Positions 21,815-34,010 of a stretch of 64,000 nt of DNA are shown piece after piece. A program made the position numbers and the translations under genes. Source of the DNA: Papaver somniferum (Eukaryota; Streptophyta; Magnoliopsida; Ranunculales; Papaveraceae); assembly GCF_003573695.1 (NCBI RefSeq), contig NC_039359.1, positions 134,317,939-134,381,938 on the forward strand, written 5' to 3'. Positions within the stretch are counted from its first letter, which is position 1, and each line of letters begins with the position of its first letter. The notes beneath the pieces were generated by a model. It ran no database searches. It was not told the DNA's origin and saw only the letters and a program-made list of their open reading frames with translations.

Positions 21815-24421
21815 GTCTTCACAAATCCCAAATGAAGTTTTCAAATCGTTAACCTAATAATGGTTTTGGAAAACCTAGGTAAATAGACAATCGACTCTAG
21901 TTTGCAACTAGGACACATGAGAGTGTTGGGATTAGGTTTCTCAAATGCTAGAGTTCTCTCTTATATATTCTTTCAAATCAGGGTTGCTTACAATCAAAGA
22001 TAAGATAGCTTAGTAACAAAGCAGCTGATATTCACCGTTAGATGAACTCATGATTTAAGATTCAAGCTAAGTCCGCTTAGAAAATAAGCAATCAATCTCC
22101 ACCTTTAGATGGTATTAGCTTGATACACAAAAATGAAATATACTTATATTTATATATGGATGAACCGTACCTAAACGTGTATAACCGTTGGCTCAAAAAT
22201 AGTTAACCGAAGTTAGCCGCATGAACACTTATAGTTTATCCATATTCATCTAACACTTCTAGATCAAATATAATGATCAATCAATCATGATAGATAATCA
22301 AATGAATCTAAATGTCTTTCAAGAGAGTTTTTCAAATGTTCATCATCTCATAGAAATATATATGAACCATTTGAAACATATTCGGTTTGCTTTGTAATTA
22401 TACAAAGTACTTATACAAGAACCAATTCATGAACATAATGCCACCGTTTGCAAAACAAGTTCACATACCTTATTTCATTAAAGTTTCAGGGACTTTAGTT
22501 CGCAAACTGAGTTCACAAACGAACCTGAGTTCATAAGTATGAATGTCATACTTACCGGTTTTAGAAAATAACCAATGTGTTCGCAAACAGAGTACGCGAA
22601 CTACAATTCCGGACTTATCCTAGTCTTAGCCGCTCTCAAACAGAGTATGTGAACCACAGTTCCAGACTTAGCCTAGTCTAGCCGTTCGCAAACAGAGTAC
22701 GCGAACCACAACACCAGAGCTTTAGCAGTTGAACCCGTTCGCAAACACAGTTCGCAAACTAGAGTTCCGGACCAGAACTAGAATTCACAGTTAATATACT
22801 AGGTATGCATACCGTGCTATATCCAGATATTGGTAGTGTTATAGCATAGCTCGGTCGACCTCACATGCGTTTCTATCTCAAGCATGTTTGTCAATGTTAG
22901 TGATCAAAACTATGAGTCTTGATTTCTAGCCTACATAGCTAAGTCTCGGACTAGGATAGAAGAGTGTAGTTGAGCTCAAGGACTTCATGGCGATTCATCA
23001 TACAACGACGAAGATCTACTCAAGGAGACGTGGAACTTCATCAACAAAAAGTTATGTGGAGACTTGACCTTATCTATCACTCAAAAGTCTATCTCTTCTA
23101 TCTCCTACTTCTTATGAGACAAAAGTCGTATGCTATATAGACTGGATCATACACATTTGATATTTCGAGCCGAGTATATCTCGCCTATCTATATCTCGAA
23201 ATCATGTGTTGGTAAAGCATTTCGATTTGATCAAGTTTATCTTCACCTAGTGACGAAAGTCATGAAAAGTTTCATTTACTTTAAGAATTGCTCGGACGCG
23301 AAACGGTTTGTGAATAACGGCTATATAACGTCCTCTGAGAATGTCTCAATGATTGGAATGAGAGTTTAGATTACATAACCATGTATTCCTTAATCCGAAG
23401 TTTTCGAACTTTGTTGATTGAGAGAAACATGAGGAATTGTCTTTGCCAAGTCCTTGAACTCAGTTCACGAACTGACGGATGTTCTTGTACCAAGAATTTC
23501 TGCTGAGATTTTCCAAAAACTCATTTGCGTGTAAGTCCGCGAACTCAGTTCGCGAACCTAGTCCGCGAGCTGGCGAAAGTCTCTTTGCCGAGATTTTATG
23601 CTGAGTTTGGAAAACTCCACCGGTTGTCTTAAGTCCGCGAACTTGTTTGTGAGCTTAAGAGGTTATGATCTAAAGATGTGCACTGAACATGAAACTTAAA
23701 TTACTAAGGAATGCTTTATGCAAACCGTGGCTATAAAGTTCATGAGCCGATTCAATCGAATCGAATCATGTTTGTTTCAATTGTGTCTTGTTTAGTTACA
23801 TAAGATCTCATAGCAATTGAACAACTCTCTAACTAGTTCATTTGAGTCAATTCAACTAGTTATGGTGAAGAAGAACAAGGTTAATATGAAATGCTCATAT
23901 GGTTAACCTTTTGGGTTACTATGTTGAACCAACATACACGTACACGTTTGGGCATGGTTTTCACAAACCCAGTAAACGTCTACCCAAGTGTGTGTGACAA
24001 GCTAAGTTTTCGATCTAACGGTTGAGAAATATCAGCTTGAATCTAAATTAGGTTTTCATCTAACGGTGAATATGGATTGCTTTGTAACTAAGGAAAAACC
24101 CTGATTTGAAAACTATATAAAGGAGACATCTAGCATTGTGCAAAACTAATCCCCACACATCTGTGTGATATTAGTGCGCTCGCTAGAGTCGATTCTCCTT
24201 TAACCTTTGGTTTTCTTCTCTAAAAATAGGTTAATGACTTAAAGACTTCATTGGGATTGTGAAGCCAGACCGATACTACTTTTATCGTAGTTGTGTGATA
24301 TGATCTTGCATCTTCTATCGTACGAGTACAATCTTTGATTGTCTTGAGATCGTGAGAGTTCTCCGATAGGCAAGATAAAGAAGTCACAAACATCTTCATC
24401 TCCCTGTTTGTGATTCCTCGA

Positions 24422-24937
24422 TGTAGTTGCAGTAAATCCCACAACACACCCCTTGTATTATCATGACTATAATTTCTATATCTAAACTTATTTGATATGA
24501 AAATAAAGATAAAAATAATGAAAATAGAAAATAAGACACAAGATTTACGTGGTTCGATCAATATCATCTACATCCACGGGGTTAGCGATCTTCACTATGA
24601 TTGTTTGTAATTACATATGGATTACAATTGAGACTCCATTAATGAGTATTTGGAGCTCTCTTTGGGGAAGAAGAAGGAGATAATACTACACAATAGAAAA
24701 TCCTCTCATCATAATAATCCTCCCCTTTCTCTCTCCTGCCTTTCTCTTTATATAGGTATTTTACATAGTGGGTGACAACTCATGTGTAGTGGAGTACAGC
24801 TCATATTCCCCCATTTTCGGATCCCGTGCTACGTTCTCTCAGGCTCTCATTACAATTTCGCAGGCTCTGCTACATTCTCGCAAACTCTCTCTATAATTTC
24901 GCAAACTCTTACTGTTGTGCGATATTTGGATCCTACA
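24422..24937 (-). repeat. 3' LTR of Gypsy-2
   Basis: 516 bp, the partner of 34011-34526. The minus-strand TATA box is near 24748-24757. Confidence 0.92.
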
Positions 24938-25250
24938 TCTTGCCTCTTTTTCCTTGAATATTGCTTGAAGAGAGCTCTTTAAGGAAAAATCCACTTTGTT
25001 GTAGTTGTTGGAGGAACGAGCGAAAGAATATTGGTCTTGAAAAGTACGTACTTGCCTCTATTCTTTTATGAAGTTCCAGAGCATTGAGAAGTAAATAAGA
25101 AGTATCAACCCTTGATGTATGCGAAGTATGAAGTATCCTTGAAGAAGTATAAGAAGTATTTAATCCTCTAAATATAAGAAGTATTTGTCCTTGAATGAGA
25201 ATAATAATTATTTCCTCTTGTTGGTTTGTCAAAAGTGATTGTAGTTGAAG

Positions 25251-26858
25251 TGGTAAAACGGATTCGTATCAGACTTGTGAAGAAAACAATTTTTCTAGAT
25301 TTAAATTAAACACGCAAATAAATAAAATAGTTCAAACCTTTAGAGAAAAACACCAAGACTTGGATTCCACCATTGATCCATTATTTGATAAATTCTAATA
25401 ATTAATATTCATGCAATTTTTCTTTTAGAGTGATTCTAATATTATGCCTTTTGTAGATTTTTGAAGTAATAAACGTAAAACCAAGCATGAAACATCAAGA
25501 GTCTTAAACTAAGCATGCTCCATCAAAATGAATCACAATTATTCAATAAAAATCAATTTTCCAATAAAAATTCCATGCAAATAATCATGTAATAATATTG
25601 CAAATAAATAATAAAGTTAGAATTATACCATAAATAAGGACCAATGGCTTCCTCCGTCGCCTTGGCTAAGGGGTTTAGCTCCTCATCCCAAAAACACACT
25701 CACAAGATAAATTCATGGCTAAAATAGGTGTTTTTATTGATGTATAAGATGAAACAGGAAATTGTAACGCTGTGAAAGTGTTACAGCGTCACCGTTACAA
25801 AGGGGTCACTGTTACAAAAGAGTATGGTAATTTAAGACTGCTGTAAACGATAACTATCTACTGCTGTGAAACAACAACAGTGGTATCGAAAATAAGTCTG
25901 CTGAAGAACGACGGACTTTGCGAGTCTGTTCTTCGTGTTCTTCAGAAGCTTTAATGGCAGCAGCAGCGCTGTCTCCTCTATAATTGCTTCTCCTAGGCTC
26001 TCATCGACTCTAAACTCTCTCCTAAGGTTTTCCAAAATTTTCTTTGATGTAAACCAACACTTATATAGCCCAACAGATCCATAAATCTCGACTAAATATG
26101 CGATTATTCTTTTTCTTCTTCTCATGCAGTTGAAACGATAATCGCTTCTGTTGAGCTTTTTCACGTGTTGTTGGCTATAAAATAGCTACAAAACTCTTCC
26201 ATAATCTTGAATAGGACCATGTACATGTTAATCCAGCGTCAAAGTCCTCCAGAAATCTCTCAAAAATATTCTAAAAACCCAACAGAGAACACGTCTCTCT
26301 GTTGGAAACTTTGAAACCCTCTCTCGGCCATTCCAGCCCAATTGGTTGGTTCCAATCGATTGTACTAGGCCTGTTTAGTCCATCCAAGTCCAGCCCAACT
26401 GATTTCGGCGATTGAATCTCGTTAAAACTCCATCAAAATTCGATTATCAATCTGCCAGTGAACTTCCCGCCAATTTTCCAATTCAAACGTGAAGAAGGTG
26501 GGTGCCCTTATCCTGTGCTGTTCTCCCTTTAGCAGCTTCCTGGAAATAGGTCACCCCTTAGTAATTAGGTTACCCCTTATCCAAAATCGAGGGTCCGTAT
26601 AGTGATTTCTCTGGGACATTTTCCGCACTTTTTTCGGGGTTCCTCCGGGATATTCCTGGGGTACTTCCTGTAAAATTCTGGGGCGCTTCCGGCACGTTAT
26701 CAACGGAGGTCCAAATGCCGCATTTTTAGCCAATTTCGCCACAAAGCCTTATTCTTCCAAAAACACCTACAAATAAATAAAATAACCAAATAAGTACGAT
26801 ATCGAGCATTAACAATATATACAAATGAGCTATATTAGACACATAAATGCGTCTATCA
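25251..26858 (-). repeat. Probable LTR of an inner gypsy element (Gypsy-3)
   Basis: The right edge reads GCGTCTATCA then AATACCCCCAAAC at 26849-26871, the same LTR-end plus purine-tract layout as in Gypsy-1 (2757-2779). The left edge is placed near GTGGTAAAACGGATTCG (about 25251), but no target duplication was found. The partner LTR was not found, so the inner element is truncated or was rearranged. Confidence 0.5.
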
Positions 26859-27502
26859 AATACCCCCAAACTTATTATTTGCTAGTCCTCGAGCAAATCT
26901 AATCTAAAATAAAATGACTACACTTAGCACGTGCAGTAAGCCGTTAAACCACTAGGTGGCCCTAGTGGCGGAGTGTTGTCTCCGGAGGGTTTACCAGAGG
27001 TGTACCCACAAAACCTTAATACTCCAGAGCTTAGCTATCTACGCAGAACCTTGGAAGGCACTAAAGAATCTCCTTGGTTGGCATACTTATTGACTACAGG
27101 AAGAAGTACCTGATGCGAAATTCCAATTGTGTACACGAGTTTGCACTCAAGCATACTAAAATTCATATAAAGTGACAGAGCTCTACTCAGATAGTTGCAC
27201 TATGGACATCATATTCGGAGTCAAACTAATCACATGGAAGATTAAGAAGATGGATATAGAAAAACATAGATGGTTTTGATGTTTACTAAGTGAACGACGT
27301 TTCCCATATCTGTCTGAAGGCCTCCGCCAAAATGAACCTATCCTAATGGATTGAGATACTAGTCTGACTAATATCAACACACTGGCATATACAAGGGTAC
27401 CAGTGGTCGATAACCTAACTCTAGGTCAACACAACTGGCATATACAAGGGTACCAGTGGTCGACTTTATTGAATTTATTCCTTTTGGTCAAATGGTCTGG
27501 TC

Positions 27503-27538
<36 letters not shown>

Positions 27539-28100
27539 CTACTTTTTTTTTTTTTTTTTCATCTCTTTTTTTTTTCAACTTTTTTTTTTCATGGTATCTC
27601 AATCACTCTAATTCACCCTAGCATTGGTAACAACTTGAATCGTGGGCCCCACCTATCACTTAGAGAAACATAGTTTAAAAACAAAATAAAATAAAAGAAG
27701 TGAAAAGGACTCAACGAGATATGGTGAAACTATCATGTTATTTCTAACACCTGAGCTCTGTGCTTTTATGAATAGACTCTTAGATGTTTCCATCTAATCA
27801 GATTGGTTCTCAAACTCCTACAACCAAAATGCTTCCATCCACTTAGATTAGTTAGTGCAATCCTCAATAGGCATAATTTCTAAGCTCTGGAGTTTATTTA
27901 TTGCAACTAAAAGCCAAAAAGTGTTTCTTCCCCACCCCCAAACTTAAATCTAACATTGTCCTCAATGTTTCTACTTATGAAATTAAAGCACATACAAGGA
28001 GAAAATGTTACCACTGGAGGGAAAAGAAATAAGGAAGGATATTACCGTATCACAAGAACGCGGGAGCCTCCCAGTAAATGCTAAATTTATAGTCATTAGC
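26859..28100 (-). other. Non-coding 3' region of Gypsy-3
   Basis: No gene is supported. The stretch contains a purine tract (minus) at 26859-26872, a 51-bp duplication at about 27380-27463 (word GGTACCAGTGGTCGA), and a long T-run (about 27509-27590). A T-run also lies in the equivalent part of Gypsy-1. Confidence 0.6.
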
Positions 28101-28128
28101 TAGACATCAAATACCTCAAAAAGAATTT

Positions 28129-30189
28129 TCACCTTCCAAAGTCGTATACCAATAGTCGAAACAATTGTGGGTCCATAAGACCAAATAGAACTGCCACTAA
28201 TAGGAGACAAATAGTCAAGAACAGAAAAATGAGCAGAAAGAGCACAACCTGATCTAAAGTTTCTCGCAAGACAATTGGATTTATCTGGAGTGCCCAATTG
28301 GGCTTCATATGAGTGTCTCGGGAAACATATTCATCCGAAAAACGGGCCTCTAACATATGGATTTTCTCCTGGACAGTATCAGGAGGATCGGGTTGTGGAG
28401 TCTGAATAGACTCAGGGAATACCTCACTAGGCTCGAGTCCCAAGTTAGGGACTTCCAATGGGGATACTTGACTATCACAAGAATCATTACTACCTCCAAA
28501 CATAGGGTTTTCACTACTCTCAGTCAAACCTTTAATTATTGCTTGGATTTCCGAATCTTCGGAGTCCTTGAAATGCTCAAGAGCTTCTTGTAGTTCTACA
28601 GTAGGTTCACCTATCTGTCTTAGTAAGATTGTCTCATCAAATGCATCCACACAATCATTAAATAAAGTGTCATCCCAATTATCCTGAATTTGAACTAAAG
28701 TGCTAATCATATTCACTTCCTCTAAATCATTGGAAGGTTGTCTAGTAACATTAAAAACATTCAGTTCAGTGGTCATATTACCAAAGGATATGTTCATGAG
28801 TCCAGTCCTACAATTGATGATAGCATTAGATGTGGCTAAGAATGGGCGACCTAAAATCACCGGGACGTGAGCACTTGGGTCCTGAACTGGCTGGGTGTCT
28901 AGAACAACAAAATCAACTGGATAAACAAACTTATCAACCTCAATTAGAACATCCTCTATGACACCACGAGGGACTTTGACAGACCTATCAGCTAATTGTA
29001 GTGTCATGTTGGTCGGTTTCAGCTTACCAAGACCTAGCTGGGTGTATACATGATACGGGAGTAAGTTAACACTAGCTCCTAAGTCAAGTAATGCCTTATC
29101 GACCATGTGATTACCAATTGCACAAGATATGGTAGGGCATCCAGGGTCCTTGTACTTAGGGAGTGTTTGGTTCAGAAGAATTGAACTTACTTGACCAGCT
29201 AAAAAGGCTTTCTTATGGACATTAAGCTTACGTTTTCGTGTACAAAGATCCTTAAGGAACTTGGAATAAGATGGTAGTTGCCTAATTGCTTCTAGTAACG
29301 GAAGGTTTATGGTAACTTTCTTAAAAACCTCCATTATGTCATTAAAGTTTGATTCATTTTTTGTTGGTGCCAATAACCGGGGAAATGGGGCTCTGGGGAC
29401 AAAACCAGGCTCAACAGGACCCTCATTGGTCTCTTTAGAGACTCTATCAGTCTCCTCATTTTCTGGCTCATAAGGGTGAACTACAGCATGTTCACTTTCA
29501 GGTATGTCGACCTTATTATCAACTTTCTTTCCACTCCTAAGGGTCGTGACAGCATTCACATGATTGTACGATTTCTCTCCTCTAGGGTTAGGATCAGTAT
29601 GACTAGGGAACCTTCCATCTTCTCTCTCACTTATAAACTTAGCTATTTGTCCTACTTGAAGTTCTAACTTGGCAAGACTCTGGGAAGTATTCTTCAATTC
29701 CTGCCTAGTTTCTTGTTGAAAGCTCATGTGGTTCTTTGATAGCATGTCATGGTTACTTACTAACATAGTGATAGCTTCCTCTAAGGTAGAGATCTTTTTC
29801 TCGGAAGTGTTCTGAAACTGGGTTTGACCTGAAGAGTTCTTAAAACCAAAACCTGGGGGAGGCTGAGAATTGCTAGACTGGCCTTGACTCTGGCCCTTAG
29901 ACCAAGAGAAATTAGGATGGTTTCTCCAACCAGGGTTGTAGGTTTCTGAGTATGGGTCAAACTTCTGACGGTTCTCAAACCTAGCATTGTTATAGACAGC
30001 ATGGGCTTGTTCTTCACTAACCTGACCTTCCCATAATGAATTATCGGTCTCTATTCCACAACTAGAGACTTGAGAGGCTCTATTAGGTTCAACAAGGGAC
30101 CTATTTTTAGACTGGCCCATTTCCAAAGCTTCTAACCTTCTAGATAAAGCAGCAAACTTAGCATCTGAACCAAAACTTGTATCTACCAC
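28129..30189 (-). CDS. Gypsy gag C-terminus and aspartic protease, with membrane tail
   Basis: 686 open codons on the minus strand. Residues 1-130 are Gln/Asn-rich gag tail (RFENRQKFDPYSETYNPGW), and about 130-190 look helical. Retropepsin spans about 350-480 with LLDLGASVNLLPY (369-373 DLGAS, where many proteases have DTGAS; the Leu form is common in plant gypsy elements) and HVPVILGRPFLA (443-452). After an acidic linker comes a hydrophobic stretch near 655-678, and the frame ends DPQLFRLLVYDFGR. Reverse transcriptase should follow but is absent. The frame overlaps the gag frame 30183-30593 by a few bases. The long open frame suggests recent activity supported by a helper. Confidence 0.85.
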   Translation of the reverse strand: MVDTSFGSDAKFAALSRRLEALEMGQSKNRSLVEPNRASQVSSCGIETDNSLWEGQVSEEQAHAVYNNARFENRQKFDPYSETYNPGWRNHPNFSWSKGQSQGQSSNSQPPPGFGFKNSSGQTQFQNTSEKKISTLEEAITMLVSNHDMLSKNHMSFQQETRQELKNTSQSLAKLELQVGQIAKFISEREDGRFPSHTDPNPRGEKSYNHVNAVTTLRSGKKVDNKVDIPESEHAVVHPYEPENEETDRVSKETNEGPVEPGFVPRAPFPRLLAPTKNESNFNDIMEVFKKVTINLPLLEAIRQLPSYSKFLKDLCTRKRKLNVHKKAFLAGQVSSILLNQTLPKYKDPGCPTISCAIGNHMVDKALLDLGASVNLLPYHVYTQLGLGKLKPTNMTLQLADRSVKVPRGVIEDVLIEVDKFVYPVDFVVLDTQPVQDPSAHVPVILGRPFLATSNAIINCRTGLMNISFGNMTTELNVFNVTRQPSNDLEEVNMISTLVQIQDNWDDTLFNDCVDAFDETILLRQIGEPTVELQEALEHFKDSEDSEIQAIIKGLTESSENPMFGGSNDSCDSQVSPLEVPNLGLEPSEVFPESIQTPQPDPPDTVQEKIHMLEARFSDEYVSRDTHMKPNWALQINPIVLRETLDQVVLFLLIFLFLTICLLLVAVLFGLMDPQLFRLLVYDFGR

Positions 30190-30880
30190 ATTGGTGTACT
30201 TCTATTGACTAAGAGTCTTTTAGGGGGTTCAACACAAGATTCCCACTGTTGGGATTTTTCAGCGATAGCTCCTAAGAAGGTAAAAGCATCATCAGCATTT
30301 TTACTAGTGAACTCACCAACGCACATAGACTCAACCATGGCTTTGGTCGAATAGTCTAAACCATCATAAATAATCTGTACGAGTTTCATATTATCAAATC
30401 CATGGTGAGGACACTGAGATAGGAGATCATTGAATCGCTCTAAAAACCTATAAAGAGACTCTCCCTCTTGTTGCACACTAGCACTAATTTTCTGCCTAAC
30501 AGCTGCAGTTTTATGCTTAGGGTAGAATTTCATATAGAAGGCAGCGATAAGTTCCTGCCATGTTTCTATGGATTCAGACGGTAGGTTGTTCATCCAGGTC
30601 TGTCTTTGTCTCTCAAAGAAAAGGGAAACATCTTAAGTTTCAAGACTTCATCGGTAAGGTCCTTTATCCTAATTGTCCCACACAGATTTCCTCAAAGTCC
30701 TAATATGAAAATAAGGGTTCTCATCATCTTTCTAAGAATATAGGGATCATCTGAAGAATACTAGGTTTTATCTCGAAATTAGCCGTAGTGGCTGGCAAAT
30801 TTAATGCATGAAGCCCGGTTGGTCCTAGTTGGGAACATGTAATCTTTCAAAGTTGCCATCGCCTGGCACAAAGAAGTACT
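30183..30880 (-). pseudogene. Gypsy gag N-terminal part (Retrotrans_gag)
   Basis: From about 30880 the minus strand reads ATLKDYMFPTRTNRASC with breaks. It continues TIRIKDLTDEVLKLKMFPFS and then, open from 30593, NNLPSESIETWQELIAAFYM, VQQEGESLYRFLERFNDLLS and STKAMVESMCVGEFTSKNAD. This is the capsid-type gag domain of plant Ty3/gypsy elements. Stops near 30610-30790 and a shift into the protease frame at 30183 break it. It is continuous in order with 28129-30189. Confidence 0.85.
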
Positions 30881-30899
30881 AGGGGTACTTTTATCACTC

Positions 30900-32160
30900 A
30901 GAGATAAATTTCAAAACTGAAGTTTCCAAAAACAGGGCTCTCAAAAGAAGAGTCTTCGAGTCCCTGCTTAAATCAGAAGAACTACTAGGTGTTTCGCTAA
31001 TCAATCGACCTAGAGTATCTTTTCCAAGCCCTATTAACAAAATCGGGCATACACTAAAAATAATTCAAAAAGAAATAAAAATCCTAACAGGAAGGTTCTA
31101 GCAATCACACAGCAGGATGACTCGACTTTACCACAGCAAACCTAAAGATTTCTAGCAAACAACAAGCATGATGGCTCCACTTAGATTGTTTCTAGACCAG
31201 CTTCTAATCCTTCGAAGGGAATTCGTACAATTTGAGCAAACCCCTCTGGAATCAATCCAAGTTAAAGCAAGTTGAATCGAGGCGAGGGAAGCTCAGTGGA
31301 GCTTTGATACCCAAAACCTCACCGATCCTATGCGGCGCAGTCACGCATTCAACTCGCAGAAACCGTCAAGAACTTCGAGGTGTGTTTAAAAGAGTAACCA
31401 ATATTTTTCGAATGATTGTCCTGTTAAGCTCGATACCCTATAGGTCTCTTTCTAGTCCAAATTTTAGGCTTAGGTTCGCTTTAGGTTTCGTTTTCCTAAG
31501 GCGGGCAAGAAGGGAGCGGTGATGAAATCCGAACCCTTATCTTGTTTAGGCCAGGCCTTGCCCTTTACTAGGAAAATAAAGACAGTCCGGTTCGTCCTCA
31601 AACAATTAGCACCTTAAGGAGTACAGTAACTCGCTTGCATGGGATTCGCGGGTGTTTCGATTGGACTTACCTCCCGTACCAGACGGGCGAAGAACCGCTG
31701 TAGTCGACTCGGGCCACGACTCCTATGCCGTGTGCGAACCCGAGGGGCCGAGACGATATTGTAATCGTCGTCCTTCCCTGCAAACAGTTTATATTTAAGG
31801 GTACCCTTCCGTAGGGTTTAAAAATAAAAATAAAAATGTCCCAAAATTAATGTCCAAAGTCCATAAAAAAAATACAAAAGAAAAGAAAGTCTAAAAAAAA
31901 AAAATTACAAAAATAAAAATGTCTCTCTTTTTTTTTCTCTCTTTTACAAAATAAAGAAAATCTTTTACCTCGGCGCCTTGATCAGATTCTGCACTCCTTG
32001 GGAGAGTCCTTATTACCTTAGTCGCCCAACCTAAGTCATATGCTTAAGCTGAGAATCCAAGGTGCCTCTCCCGGATGGGCTTTATTGACCCCAAATCTCC
32101 ATGACTCAGGTTCCGGGGGAGGTGTAACCTTTCCCTGAGCCATGCAACAGGTACCCCCTT
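30900..32160 (-). other. Gypsy leader sequence, no gene
   Basis: Untranslated leader of the inner gypsy element, with an A/T-run region at 31830-31960. Short open frames here look like chance. The border between Gypsy-3 and Gypsy-2 leader sequence lies somewhere near 32000-32200. Confidence 0.5.
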
Positions 32161-32399
32161 ATATGACGTACTTTAGGTCTTACATTTTCCTCTTGTGAAA
32201 TTTTATTCGCGAACTAGGGTGTACGCCATAAAGGTTCGCCTCATTCTAATCTTAGATTTTTATGGATCTTAGATTGTCTCTTGCGAAATTTTCGCGTTTC
32301 TTTGTTCTTTTATTCTTTCATTCATTTCTGTCATTTCTTTCATCCACTCTTTCGTTCTCATAATATCATATCATTTGAAGCAAAGTAAATATTCAAGAG

Positions 32400-32680
32400 A
32401 AATTCTAATACATTATAATTCTGAAATCTTTGTAATTGTGAAATCTTTGTAATTCTGCGATTGTTTCGCATTTTGTAAATCAAATCAAAAATATTTTTAT
32501 TCTCTGCAAAAGAAATATTCTAGAAAAACATATAAATTGAATTTTCTCAGTTTTCTGTAATTTTGAAATCTCGCAATCTTTGTAATTTTGAAGTCTTTGT
32601 AATCTTGAAATCTTAGTAATCTTTATAATTTTTGAGATCTTGAAATCTTTGTAATCGTGCGATTGAATCTCTTTTTATAA
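32400..32680. repeat. Short-word repeat region in the Gypsy-2 leader
   Basis: The word GAAATCTTTGTAAT and variants recur about every 14-30 bp, mixed with TGCGATTG words. It lies directly downstream (in element orientation) of the tRNA-like array. Confidence 0.6.
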
Positions 32681-32827
32681 ATCAAATCAAAAATCTTTTT
32701 ATTCGTTCTTAGTATAAAGTAAAATGTTCAAGGAAGTGGTACTTATCTTTCTTGTCAGTCGCTGTTGTTGTCAAAGAAGTGAATAAATGCCTTGAAATGT
32801 ATGAATTTCGCGCAGCAAAAAGAAGTG

Positions 32828-33651
32828 TGAGAAGTGAGACTTGAACCCTTGATATGCTTCTTGGATTTTCTCGCACCATACCAACTGTGCTAAGCCTCTT
32901 TTGCGAAATAATCAAAGTTCTTGCGAAGTAATCAAATTCCAACTGTGTAAGAGGCAATTATGTATAAATTTCGCATAATAAAAATAAACATGCGAGAAGC
33001 AAGAATTGATCCCGCGACCTGCTGCTTGCAATCATGCCTCCTGACCAACTGTGCTAACCCTCTCTTGCGAAATAATCAAAAGGCTGTGCGAAGTAATCAA
33101 ATATCAACTTTGCGAAATGAATATTTGCGAAGCAAAAATTATTTGGTTGCAGGGAGAATCGAACCCATGTCCTCTAGTTTGGATACTCCTTCTCTGACCA
33201 TCTGCGCTACTTGTTGGTTGCGAAAGAAATACACAATGCTGTACTTTATTCTATTTCTTCGCCTTTAGGATTTCAAAAATGTGCGAAAAATTAAGCTTGA
33301 TGAGGGATTCGAACTCGAGTCTTACAACTAACTCTAGCAAAGTTTGACCAACTGTGCTACCTCTTGTTTACTAACTAATGAAACTATATTGCGAAATTAT
33401 TCATTTTTTCGCTATTTGTAAAAAGAAGAAAACTATGCTCGCAGGGAAGTTCGAACTTGCGACCATGAACGTACCTATTGTTCTCTTGACGAACTGTTCA
33501 AGAATCTCTTTGTGAAATAAACGCACAATGTTTTTCTCTTATTCTTTTATTCTCCCATGCAAATGAGAAGAAAATGAAAAATATGTGTCTCTGTGAAATT
33601 CGAACCCGTGACCTATCGCTTACTCGCTCCAGCTCAAACCATCTGTGCGAA
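32828..33651 (-). repeat. Array of six tRNA-like units in a retrotransposon leader
   Basis: On the minus strand six units each show a box A-like word (for example TTAGCACAGTTGGT) and, downstream, a box B-like word (GGGTTCAAGTCTC, GGGTTCGATTCTC, GAGTTCGAATCCC). Box B / box A positions are 32836-32848/32880-32893, 33001-33013/33044-33057, 33154-33166/33197-33210, 33304-33316/33347-33360, 33446-33458/33489-33502 and 33595-33607/33638-33651. The outer span is 57-58 nt in all six, close to the tRNA value. The period is about 142-165 bp. Anticodon-arm and acceptor-stem pairing look poor, so these are not ordinary tRNA genes. Linkers share TTGCGAAATAATCAAA. Whether RNA polymerase III uses them is unknown. 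Confidence 0.75.
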
Positions 33652-33990
33652 TTTCTGTTTGTGATAGAAATTGCAGCATCTGCCTCTTATCTATTCTTCG
33701 TCCTTCCTTAACTTCTTTCACATTTTCCTTCTTCTCCTGAACATGAAAATCTTCCACTGAAACTTCCATTTTCTCCTTAAATTTCACCACAACAACTAAT
33801 TTTTTCTCTCACTCTTTTCATGTCTTTGAATTGTTGATGATGTTTACTCCCTGAAAGTGTGATTTCTTCCATAAAATTTCCATTTTTGAACCTAAATTTT
33901 GTAGATCTAGAAAAATATGAACAGTATCTAATCTTCATGAAAATTTCTTGAACCAACAAGTTACAGGATGGATAAATCCTTTACTCGTTC

Positions 33991-34010
33991 CCTGTTTCTA
34001 GCGCCAAAAA
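33991..34010 (-). promoter_or_regulatory. Primer binding site of Gypsy-2
   Basis: The minus strand directly inside the LTR reads TTTTTGGCGCTAGAAACAGG, the GGCGC-type site of plant gypsy elements. Confidence 0.75.

Noticed and set aside
27403..27621. Phe-rich plus-strand ORF
   Set aside because: It is the translation of a long T-run, not a protein.
31232..31522. 96-codon plus frame in a gypsy leader
   Set aside because: No motif, antisense to the element leader, composition like chance.
32828..33651. Six functional tRNA genes
   Set aside because: Boxes and spacing fit, but acceptor and anticodon stems pair poorly and units diverge strongly, so I call them tRNA-like only.
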